NCBI GenBank assembly: GCA_964492845.1
Contig: CAZBMZ010000003.1
Span: 124,001-188,000, forward strand
Direction: 5' to 3'
Source of the DNA: JADJPF01 sp964492845
GTDB taxonomy: Bacteria; Acidobacteriota; Blastocatellia; Chloracidobacteriales; JADJPF01
Length of the DNA: 64,000 bases
The position numbers and the translations under genes are program-made. The notes under the pieces were generated by a model. The model did no database searches, was not told the DNA's origin, and saw nothing but the letters and a program-made list of their open reading frames with translations. The first letter of the stretch is position 1; each line of letters starts with the position of its first letter. Positions 42,705-50,398 of this stretch are shown here, in pieces.

Positions 42705-43014
42705 ATTTCTTGTTATTTGCCGCAAAACAAACATTGCAATTGATTTATGAAGTCGGCTTGCTAAGACTTGTTAATTTCACTTGCCGCTGAATTTAGCGAT
42801 ATGCTCAAATCTTGGGAGCCAATATTTATGTTTTTAGTAGTGGAAAACAAGCTTTGACAAGGCTTTGTTTCAAGTCTAAATGACCATTTGTTTTTTTTCT
42901 TGACAACATTCTTGTAATGCTATACGGTTGGCTTGTTTTGTCCTAAAAACTTTTTCTATTAAATTTCTAAATATAAGTAAATTTTAGCTTCATTAATCGC
43001 GGAGCCGCTATTTT
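42705..43014. other. intergenic region with dispersed repeat and weak promoter
   Basis: 310 bp without a gene. It holds the dispersed repeat copy (42726-42798), a T-rich stretch, and a possible extended -10 promoter: TTGACA (42900-42905), a 15-bp spacer, TG-C-TATACG (42918-42926). A GGAG box near 43002 precedes the next ATG by about 10 nt. Confidence 0.5.
42726..42798. repeat. dispersed 73-bp repeat, copy A
   Basis: Aligned by eye without gaps to 55530-55602: 55 of 73 positions are identical, with the longest shared run GAAGTCGGCTT. It lies just downstream of the toxin-antitoxin operon. Frames on either strand are broken by stops in this copy. Confidence 0.6.
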
Positions 43015-43587
43015 ATGACAGATTCAATCTTAAAAGTTAATACTGAACAAGAACTAGTTGATTTAATTCGTAAAACTGCTGAAGGTGAACTTACCCTTCA
43101 ACAATTCTTTGAGTTTAGCAATGAAGACATAGACCATATGGCACTTCTAGCTAATGCACTCTATGAGGAAGAGCGTTATGATGACGCTTTGGTTATCCTA
43201 GAAGGCTTGATTTCTCTTAATGACAAAGATTCTCGCTATTACAATGCTGCTGGGGCAATTTTTATCCAACAAGAAAAATATGATGAAGCCTATGAAGCTT
43301 TAACTAAATCCCTAGAATTAGACCCAAATAACCTGGATGCTTATGTTAATCGTGGAGAAGTATTTTTAGTCAACTCTCGTTTAGAGGAAGCAGCAGCAGA
43401 CTTTGAAAAAGCTATTTCTATGGATCCAAGGGAAGAAAACCCTTCCGCTAACCGCGCTCGTCAGCTTGTTTGGGGAATGTATCAATTTTTACAAGAATGT
43501 GAAAAACAAGGGCTTTTAGACCCAGATTTTGACATCAATAGTTTGCACGAAGAAATTGATGATGATAAGCCAAATAATTTAGGCTAG
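43015..43587 (+). CDS. tetratricopeptide repeat protein
   Basis: A 190-aa soluble TPR protein. At least three TPR units are visible between about 40 and 160, with motifs such as A-L-V-I-L-E-G-L-I-S-L, A-A-G-A-I-F-I-Q-Q-E-K-Y-D-E-A, and Y-V-N-R-G-E-V-F-L. The N- and C-termini are acidic. The C-terminal helix cap ends in a D-D-D-K-P tail. It would be a protein-interaction adaptor, with no partner evident. The fold is close to the CesD/LcrH-type class II chaperones of type III secretion, but no secretion genes are in the window. Confidence 0.85.
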   Translation: MTDSILKVNTEQELVDLIRKTAEGELTLQQFFEFSNEDIDHMALLANALYEEERYDDALVILEGLISLNDKDSRYYNAAGAIFIQQEKYDEAYEALTKSLELDPNNLDAYVNRGEVFLVNSRLEEAAADFEKAISMDPREENPSANRARQLVWGMYQFLQECEKQGLLDPDFDINSLHEEIDDDKPNNLG

Positions 43588-43627
43588 TCAAATTTATAAA
43601 ATAAAGTCATCAAAAGCATAGAAAAAC

Positions 43628-43651
43628 TGCCCAGTGATTTATTGCTGGGCA
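43628..43651 (+). terminator. hairpin between the TPR and hydrolase genes
   Basis: Perfect 7-bp GC-rich stem TGCCCAG/CTGGGCA with a 10-nt loop, followed by TCTTTACG. It ends 11 nt before the next ATG (43662), so it either terminates the TPR transcript or folds over the start of the hydrolase mRNA. Confidence 0.5.
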
Positions 43652-43661
43652 TCTTTACGTT

Positions 43662-44732
43662 ATGAAAAAAGATTTACTAGAAAAAAAACGCTCCATATCT
43701 AAATCAACCTTAAAAGAGATTTTCTTACAAACTCAGCAAAAACCTTTTTTTCCCCATCCTCGCTATAAACAACCACACTTAATGACTTTGGCTGGACATT
43801 TTTGGCCTAGGGATAAATCCATCACAGAAACTACTGAAGAAAGAATTTTTCAAATAGATGAGGAAGCTAAAGTCCTAGCACATTGTCATTGGCAAGAAAA
43901 CTATACTCAAAAACCTACTATTGTTATGGCGCATGGCTTAGAAGGCTCAAGTCAAACCCATTATATGATTGGTACTGCAATTAAAGCCTCAAAAATGGGT
44001 TTTAATGTGCTAAGAGTTAATCAACGTGGTGGCGGTGGCACACATTATCTTTCCCCAAGTGCTTATCATCCGGGCTTAAGCGATGACCTACGAGCTATTA
44101 TTAAAGAATTAGTTACAGTTGATAAGCTGTCACAAATTTATTTACTAGGATTTTCTATGGGAGGAAATCAGTCATTAAAATTAGCTGGGGAATATGCTAA
44201 TGAATTCCCCTTAGAGCTAAAAGGAATTTGTGCTATTTCTCCTCCAATAGATTTAGAAATGGTGACTAAAGCACTAAATAATCCTAAAAACTACTTTTTC
44301 CAAGCAAATTTCTTACGTGTTTTACACCGTAGTTTAAGGCGGTATCATCGACATTACCCTACACGCTATGACATTAGCAAAGAGTGGAAAGCCTTTACCT
44401 TGCGACGATTTGAAGAGCTTTTTACTGCTCCTTGCAATGGCTTTTCTAGTGTAGAGCAGTATTATCATTTAGCTAGCTCTAAACGATTGTTAGATAAAGT
44501 AAAACTTCCAGCTTTAGTTATTCATGCACAGGATGATCCATTTATTCCTTTTCAAATGTTTGAAAAAGCAAGCTTTAGTGCTACTACATCTTTGTTAGCC
44601 CCGCAATATGGTGGGCATATGGGTTTTTTACGTGGAGAAATAGACGAAGAAGACCGCTACTGGGCAGAAAATCGCGCACTAGAGTTTTTTAAGCTCTTGC
44701 AGCAGGAAAACAAAGAAGAAACGGATTTTTAA
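43662..44732 (+). CDS. YheT family alpha/beta hydrolase
   Basis: A 356-aa hydrolase of the YheT/EMB8 group. Nucleophile elbow G-F-S165-M-G-G; oxyanion region M-A-H-G-L-E-G-S-S; N-Q-R-G-G-G-G-T-H; the acid D in A-Q-D-D-P-F-I-P and the catalytic His in Y-G-G-H-M-G-F. Natural substrate unknown; esterase or lipase activity is likely. No Shine-Dalgarno, but a hairpin sits directly upstream of the start. Confidence 0.9.
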   Translation: MKKDLLEKKRSISKSTLKEIFLQTQQKPFFPHPRYKQPHLMTLAGHFWPRDKSITETTEERIFQIDEEAKVLAHCHWQENYTQKPTIVMAHGLEGSSQTHYMIGTAIKASKMGFNVLRVNQRGGGGTHYLSPSAYHPGLSDDLRAIIKELVTVDKLSQIYLLGFSMGGNQSLKLAGEYANEFPLELKGICAISPPIDLEMVTKALNNPKNYFFQANFLRVLHRSLRRYHRHYPTRYDISKEWKAFTLRRFEELFTAPCNGFSSVEQYYHLASSKRLLDKVKLPALVIHAQDDPFIPFQMFEKASFSATTSLLAPQYGGHMGFLRGEIDEEDRYWAENRALEFFKLLQQENKEETDF

Positions 44733-44802
44733 GTTAAACTTAAGCACAATCTTTTTATTTTCTCCGATAATAAACTTTGAAACTGAATCATTATTCATTT
44801 TT

Positions 44803-45390
44803 ATGTCAGAAACAGAAACAACCCTAACACGTGAACAAGAAGAAGTAATTGATGACATTGTTCGTCATCTTGCTATAAAACGCGAGTGCCTAGAGTTAAT
44901 GACAGTAACATTAACAGATTGGCCCGAAGGCATTGCTATTTATTATATTTTTCGTAAAGACCGACATGGACGAATTTTTTATCATTATTTATGTTATGAA
45001 GGCGAAATTTATTCACCCTTTACACCTGATGGGTTAGAGTTGTTATTAAAAAGATTGCTTTCTTCGCGGCGGTTTACTTTAACTGCTGAACAACTAGTTA
45101 ATATTATTTTGATGTATAAACGGCCTGAGCCATTAATGACGATTATTACAGATGTTGAAAAAGAACTTTCTGCAAGCAGTCGTCATGCTTTAGAGTATTA
45201 TTACGGTTTAACCGATTTATCTCCTCAGTTGACAAAGTTAGAGGAAGATTACAAAGTAGTTTTTTGGACGCTTAATTTTAGACGAGAAACCTTAAAGCGT
45301 TGGAATGCTTTTATTTATGAAGGTGGACGGTTGCGTTTAGCAGAAGATGTTGTAATTGAACTGCGGGACGCTCGCGCCGGCCAACAATAA
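44803..45390 (+). CDS. hypothetical protein of unknown family
   Basis: A 195-aa soluble, charged protein with no family I recognise. It is predicted mixed alpha/beta: an acidic N-terminal helix, a strand region I-Y-Y-I-F-R-K-D-R-H-G-R-I-F-Y-H-Y, then helices with L-L-K-R-L-L-S-S-R-R-F. It lies 57 bp upstream of the 1142-aa modular protein, with an 8-bp hairpin between, and likely shares its transcript. A partner or chaperone role for that large protein is a guess from context. Confidence 0.7.
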   Translation: MSETETTLTREQEEVIDDIVRHLAIKRECLELMTVTLTDWPEGIAIYYIFRKDRHGRIFYHYLCYEGEIYSPFTPDGLELLLKRLLSSRRFTLTAEQLVNIILMYKRPEPLMTIITDVEKELSASSRHALEYYYGLTDLSPQLTKLEEDYKVVFWTLNFRRETLKRWNAFIYEGGRLRLAEDVVIELRDARAGQQ

Positions 45391-45392
45391 GA

Positions 45393-45417
45393 ATATTGGC
45401 CTTTCAAACGCCAATAT
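45393..45417. other. intercistronic hairpin
   Basis: A perfect 8-bp stem ATATTGGC/GCCAATAT (45393-45400, 45410-45417) with a 9-nt loop, directly after the stop codon of the 195-aa gene. No T-tract follows, so it may be a processing or stability element. AAGGAG (45438) marks the next start. Confidence 0.45.
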
Positions 45418-45447
45418 CATAATAAACATATTGTTTAAGGAGTTGTT

Positions 45448-48400
45448 ATGGTTGACATTACCAATCCAAGTTTTATCCCATCATATGAGCCTTTAGATTT
45501 GCAGCAACAGCAACAAACTGTTGAGCAAACAGAAACACAAGATGCTGGCGGAAGCTTTTCTGCTCCAGCACCAGAGGCAGAAGAAACAAGTAGTGGTGGG
45601 GTAAGAATATTGTCTAAATTAGGCAAAAAGGAAGACGAGGCAATAACAGATGAAGAAAAACGTAGGTCAAAGGAAAAAGATAAAGGTCAAACCGAAGCAA
45701 ACCTTACTTCTCGATACTTAAAACCACGTCATAGCTTTAATACAAACTCCCTTAAAGACCAATTATCACAACGCTTACAACAATCTAAGCCTCAAGACCA
45801 AGCTGGAAAAGCCACAAATCAACCTGCTGACCAAACTAGTCAAACAAGCCAAAATATTGGAATGTCAGAACAGCCTGACATGATGATGACAGATGGTTTT
45901 GCTCAACTTCCAAAAACTGACAAAGGCCAACAAACTAGCAACCCTAAAGAAGGCAATAATTTAAGTCAACCAGGCTATTCACAAACGCCAACGGCTGATA
46001 GCATTTTTCGCGGACAAGGGCAAAGCCCAAAACAAAATCCTTTAGCCCAACCTGGTCAAGGCGTAATTCGTGATGGTCAAAGTCCAACAAATACATTTGG
46101 ATTACAAAGAAATACTCAAGGTGGACAATCTAATCTAGGTGTATCAAGTGATGGTAAAACACCTGGACAAAATAATAATGTTGGACAAGATCAACTTTCA
46201 GGGGGAGTACAAAAAGGTACACCACGACAATTTCCTTCTCCATTAGGTACAAATATAAATCAACTAGCTTCGTCTTTAACATCAAGCATGTTGTCGTCTC
46301 AGCTTGGATCAAAACCATCTACAACTACCCCAAGCACGCCAGGCACGCCAAACAACACAACCGACAGTAGCACTATGCCAAAGTCGCCTGTTTTTGGACG
46401 ACCCGCGGGACTTTCTTCTCAAGTCTTACAATCTCCACTAACTCCACAATTTCCTAGCTCATCCTCAACACCTAGCCCTTTAGGTGTACCAACTGAAAAA
46501 GGTGGAATTGGAAAAACAACCGACACCGATGCGCTATCACAAGCAAATGCTAAAGGTGCTTTTGGAGTAGTTAACAAACCTGTTTCTATGTTTGAAGACA
46601 AAGCAGGTTATAGCCAAACTTCACTTGCAACTAATGACAAAGAACAAGTCAAAATAGCACTTGCAACAAAATTTCCTGCTTTTGCAACTTTGCCGCCAAA
46701 TATTCAAAATTCAATTGCTGAAGTCTTTGTTGCCCAGCCAGATTTACCATTAGAAACAGCCGAAACCTTTATTCAATTTGCTGAAACTAATAGTTTCCAA
46801 AAATTAGGCACAAATGACAAAACATTAGCACTTAAGATGCTTGGATCGCTTATGCAAAATCCAATGAGTGGTGCTAATGATGGTCGTATGGCTCAAGTGC
46901 TAAATGATGTAGCAAGTGGAATGATGGATTTGCAAATTTATCGCTCTCCATCAAATGAGCCGGGCCGCAGTGATTCAACAGGCGTTGCGCTTAATCTTGG
47001 TTCTCCAGAAGTTGCTGATGCTGTTAATCAAGCAATGAAAGGCGATAGCAGCAAGTTAGCTAATATTTTCTTAAATCTCGTCAAAGTCGTCCCAAATGTA
47101 CAAGCTCAAGATCCAACTTGGCAAACATTGATGTCACAACCAGATTTCAAAGATTTACAGGTAGGAAAACAAGAAATCTTCCAAACAATGAAGCAATTCC
47201 CCGAAGCTAATGCAAAACAGCTAATTGAATATGCCGCTTTTCCATCTGCTAAGTTTGTTTCAGCTTCTCCAACAGATAAAACTAATGAATTAAAGCTAGT
47301 TGCTTCAGTAAATACCTTAAAAGAAGGCGAAACAAAAGATGTTAATGGCGAGACGGGACAACCTGCTAGAACTACAGGTTCAGGTTTAAGGCTTCCTGGT
47401 CTTTCTGCTGGTAAACTAGATGCAACACCTGGCACAACTCAACAACTACCGCTAGATGAGCTTGTTCAAGAGGCAACTGTTAACATAGGACTTTATCGAG
47501 CCAATGATGGGAAGAAAAATGTTGTTGAAGAAAATAACATTAAACTTAATATTGCTGATCCAAGCGTCCAACGTAGCCTTGCAACGGACGGAAAACTTGC
47601 TGGTGCTGCTGCAACTAGAATGACTGCTGTTGCTGCAAAAAGTGTAGATCAAGCAATTAATGAACTTAATAACAATCCTGCTTTTAAGAAATTAGACGAA
47701 AAAACTAAACGACTCTTAGCTAGTGCATTAAAAGAAAATCCTAAAGCTGATGTTGAGCAATTACTTAAATTTGCTCAGTCTGATAGTTATACAGAAATCC
47801 CACCAGATAAAAGCTCACGCGAGAAGGGCCATTTAATGAGAATGGTTGCATCCTTGCTACATCAATTTGCTGATAATCCTAAACAATTGATGATGCTTTA
47901 TAACTCGCTACAACGAATGTTTAATAATGATATTAAATTTGATGGGTTTCTTAATGACAGCAAATATATTAGCAACAATCAAGGCGGCGGGGTTTCTATA
48001 AATTCTAAATGGGTAGAAAATGAGCGAGAAGCCGCAGCCGTCTTTGTTACAGAAGTTAACCATGCCTTGCATGAGCGTCCAAATATGAATTGGGGCGGGA
48101 CAATAGCATTTTTTGCTAATCAATATCGCTCAGCTTATACAGAAACTCTTTTCCGTACAAATGCACAGCCTGAACCAGAGCAGATGCGACAATTTATTAC
48201 AGGCTTGCTAAGTCCTCAACCTTCAAGCGTTTATGCCCATCTTTATAATACTTATCAAACTGACCCAGTTTTTACCAATTTAGTAAAATGGATAGAAGAT
48301 AAATTAAATGATGATGAAGTAGTTAAACCAGAAGAACTACGCCAAACTTTATTAGGGATGGTTGGTAAGAGTCCTAATATTGAAAGCGAAGAACCTTTCC

Positions 48401-48876
48401 AAGATTCTTGGTTTATTGACAATGAAAGCCCCTTCCCAGATGCAGCAGCAGTTGTTGCACAGGTTTCAAGCCAAGTTGCACTGGATCAGCTTTCGACTAA
48501 GGAACAAGCTGTAGTAATAAACCTAGTCCGTAAATATGAAGCTGACCCAAGTGTTTTTCATGAATTGATGCAATCACCAGGTTTTCAACAAGCTGATGAA
48601 GCAGGAAAAACTTGGCTACTTCGTTTAGTTGGCGGGCTTTCTTCAGAAGCTGTTAAAGAAGGAAAAGGATCTCCTGCACAAAGAACGCTTGCTCAAGTTA
48701 TTGATGGAAAAATAGATATTCAGTTTTATGAAAATCAAACTGATCCAAGGCTACAACATTTAGAAAAAAATGTCTTAAACATCAATTTACACGAAGCTCA
48801 AAACTTGTTAGTTGATGATTGGGTTGCAGGATTTAATGATGCTGCAATTGATTCAATCCTTGGCACAAGAAAATAA
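45448..48876 (+). CDS. large modular protein with degenerate zincin-like motif
   Basis: A 1142-aa protein with no signal peptide. Residues 1-390 are disordered, rich in Gln, Ser, Pro, Gly and Asn. Four related modules follow (about 397-530, 552-713, 734-900, 1009-1135). Each has a helical part (L-x-x-x-K, A-L/V-x-x-x-P-x-A/L, L-L-x-F-A-x-S-x-x-F, L-R-M/L-V/L-x-S/G-L) and then a strand-rich part (D-I/L-x-I/F-Y, ...N-I/L-x-I/L). The third contains F-V-T-E-V-N-H-A-L-H, with T868-E-V-N-H872 where zincin-like proteins of similar layout have H-E-V-N-H. The first His is replaced, so catalysis is doubtful. Start 45448 has AAGGAG 5 nt upstream. Perhaps a secreted effector or surface structural protein; function unknown. 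Confidence 0.75.
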   Translation: MVDITNPSFIPSYEPLDLQQQQQTVEQTETQDAGGSFSAPAPEAEETSSGGVRILSKLGKKEDEAITDEEKRRSKEKDKGQTEANLTSRYLKPRHSFNTNSLKDQLSQRLQQSKPQDQAGKATNQPADQTSQTSQNIGMSEQPDMMMTDGFAQLPKTDKGQQTSNPKEGNNLSQPGYSQTPTADSIFRGQGQSPKQNPLAQPGQGVIRDGQSPTNTFGLQRNTQGGQSNLGVSSDGKTPGQNNNVGQDQLSGGVQKGTPRQFPSPLGTNINQLASSLTSSMLSSQLGSKPSTTTPSTPGTPNNTTDSSTMPKSPVFGRPAGLSSQVLQSPLTPQFPSSSSTPSPLGVPTEKGGIGKTTDTDALSQANAKGAFGVVNKPVSMFEDKAGYSQTSLATNDKEQVKIALATKFPAFATLPPNIQNSIAEVFVAQPDLPLETAETFIQFAETNSFQKLGTNDKTLALKMLGSLMQNPMSGANDGRMAQVLNDVASGMMDLQIYRSPSNEPGRSDSTGVALNLGSPEVADAVNQAMKGDSSKLANIFLNLVKVVPNVQAQDPTWQTLMSQPDFKDLQVGKQEIFQTMKQFPEANAKQLIEYAAFPSAKFVSASPTDKTNELKLVASVNTLKEGETKDVNGETGQPARTTGSGLRLPGLSAGKLDATPGTTQQLPLDELVQEATVNIGLYRANDGKKNVVEENNIKLNIADPSVQRSLATDGKLAGAAATRMTAVAAKSVDQAINELNNNPAFKKLDEKTKRLLASALKENPKADVEQLLKFAQSDSYTEIPPDKSSREKGHLMRMVASLLHQFADNPKQLMMLYNSLQRMFNNDIKFDGFLNDSKYISNNQGGGVSINSKWVENEREAAAVFVTEVNHALHERPNMNWGGTIAFFANQYRSAYTETLFRTNAQPEPEQMRQFITGLLSPQPSSVYAHLYNTYQTDPVFTNLVKWIEDKLNDDEVVKPEELRQTLLGMVGKSPNIESEEPFQDSWFIDNESPFPDAAAVVAQVSSQVALDQLSTKEQAVVINLVRKYEADPSVFHELMQSPGFQQADEAGKTWLLRLVGGLSSEAVKEGKGSPAQRTLAQVIDGKIDIQFYENQTDPRLQHLEKNVLNINLHEAQNLLVDDWVAGFNDAAIDSILGTRK

Positions 48877-48878
48877 AC

Positions 48879-50387
48879 TCAATCTTTAAGTTTTATACCA
48901 GCTTTTTCAACAAACACAGGTGTTTGAGACATAAAAGCTGGTTTTATTTTTGCACTTATAGATATTGTACTTAAGTTATTTTTAGTGGCTAGTTTAAGAT
49001 TTGCTGTAAGTTTTTGTTGACGGGCTATATAGCTATGGCTAAATTTTATTTTGTTTGCAAGTCTTAAACTAGCTGGAGTTTCATTAAAAAAAGTTTCATT
49101 AAAGCTAAAATCTAAAGTTTCTATATTAAGTATTTGACTATCGGTTAATGTTATAAATAACTCCACCGCATTATTTTGATAAAGGCTTTCCACACTGCTT
49201 TTATTTGTTAGACTAATTTCCACATCAACTAATTCTTTATCAGGTTTTAACTGATAATCTAGCTCTATTTTTGGTGTCAAAATCTGATTTTCCAAAGTAG
49301 CTCTAAGTTCTGGCATTGATAAAACCATTGATTCATTTATTTGTGGATAGCGAAACAGACAAACCCCTTTTACTTTTCCGCTAGCTTCTTTTTTTACAAT
49401 TTCCAAAGTTTTTGCAAGTGATAGGGAAGTCAGCCTATCAAAAACTAAGGTTTCTCCTTCAAGTAAAACAGTTTTTCCTAAAGGAATGTTGGATTGAGCA
49501 GTAAAAATATAAAAATTTTCACCGCTATAATCACTATTACTTAATGCTGGATTACCTGTTCTATTTGCAAATCTTGTTTCTAATAGCTTTAATTCAGGAA
49601 TAAGACTAATTTCTTCTAAGCTTAAATCTGTACGAATTGAGAGAAGTTTTCCTGTTTTATCAAAAACTAGGGCATAGCCATAAGTTGCTAGTCCAACATA
49701 GTAGGGTTTTGTACTATAGATAAGTTTTTTTAGCTCAGTTTTTACAAGTTCTGGGCTAGTAATAGGTTTTAGCTTGTCAAAGGTTTGAGGAATACTTAAG
49801 CCGTAAAGTTGTGGGAAATGTAGGTCAACAACCTCTAACAGTTTTTCATAATCAGCTTTGTCTAGCCAATCAACTAGCGATGTTATAGAAAGTTGTTTAT
49901 TGCCAATAACCTTTTTAATTTCTGTTAAAAGCGTCTTATAACGTAGCAATTGACTAGTTGGAACATCAAAATCACATTGTATGTCTGTAATATTTAGTTG
50001 TGCTTGTTCAGCTTTAAGAATAGTTTCTTTGATTGCTGCTGGGATTTTTTCAGCTAATTCTTGGTTAGATAGGGTAGCAAAAGCCCTAATCATTTCAGGG
50101 GTAAAATTAAAAACTAGTCCTATTTTAAGATTTGGGATGGCTTGCCACTTGTTAATAATGTTGATTATCGATATATTTGCATTTGTGTAGTGAAATTGAC
50201 CAGCATGTAAGTAAATTGTATTAATGCCAAGCTTATGTAACTCATCTAAATCATTAGGCTTAAAAGTTATTTGTGAATTCCAATGCCAAATTGCTAAATC
50301 TAGTTTTCTTGGTTCTACTTTTTTACAAGAAAGTAAATTAAGTGACACCAAAACTAAGATTATAAAAATTAGCTTTATTAGTCTCAT
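48879..50387 (-). CDS. DUF3142 lipoprotein
   Basis: A 502-aa protein with a lipoprotein signal (L-N-L-L-S-C21) and a DUF3142 domain: D-L-A-I-W-H-W-N, L-G-I-N-T-I-Y-L-H-A-G-Q-F, I-Q-C-D-F-D-V-P-T, and later G-L-A-T-Y-G-Y. The DUF3142 region has a TIM-barrel-like, glycosidase-like look and covers about residues 25-330; the remainder resembles beta-sandwich modules. Function unknown. Its stop is 2 bp from that of the convergent 1142-aa gene. Its start codon is only 11 bp from that of the divergent TPR gene, and it has no Shine-Dalgarno. Confidence 0.8.
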   Translation of the reverse strand: MRLIKLIFIILVLVSLNLLSCKKVEPRKLDLAIWHWNSQITFKPNDLDELHKLGINTIYLHAGQFHYTNANISIINIINKWQAIPNLKIGLVFNFTPEMIRAFATLSNQELAEKIPAAIKETILKAEQAQLNITDIQCDFDVPTSQLLRYKTLLTEIKKVIGNKQLSITSLVDWLDKADYEKLLEVVDLHFPQLYGLSIPQTFDKLKPITSPELVKTELKKLIYSTKPYYVGLATYGYALVFDKTGKLLSIRTDLSLEEISLIPELKLLETRFANRTGNPALSNSDYSGENFYIFTAQSNIPLGKTVLLEGETLVFDRLTSLSLAKTLEIVKKEASGKVKGVCLFRYPQINESMVLSMPELRATLENQILTPKIELDYQLKPDKELVDVEISLTNKSSVESLYQNNAVELFITLTDSQILNIETLDFSFNETFFNETPASLRLANKIKFSHSYIARQQKLTANLKLATKNNLSTISISAKIKPAFMSQTPVFVEKAGIKLKD

Positions 50388-50398
50388 TTTGAGGGTTT

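Noticed and set aside
45435..45626. Cys-rich minus-strand frame opposite the start of the modular protein
   Set aside because: Complement of Gln codon runs; a codon-bias shadow.
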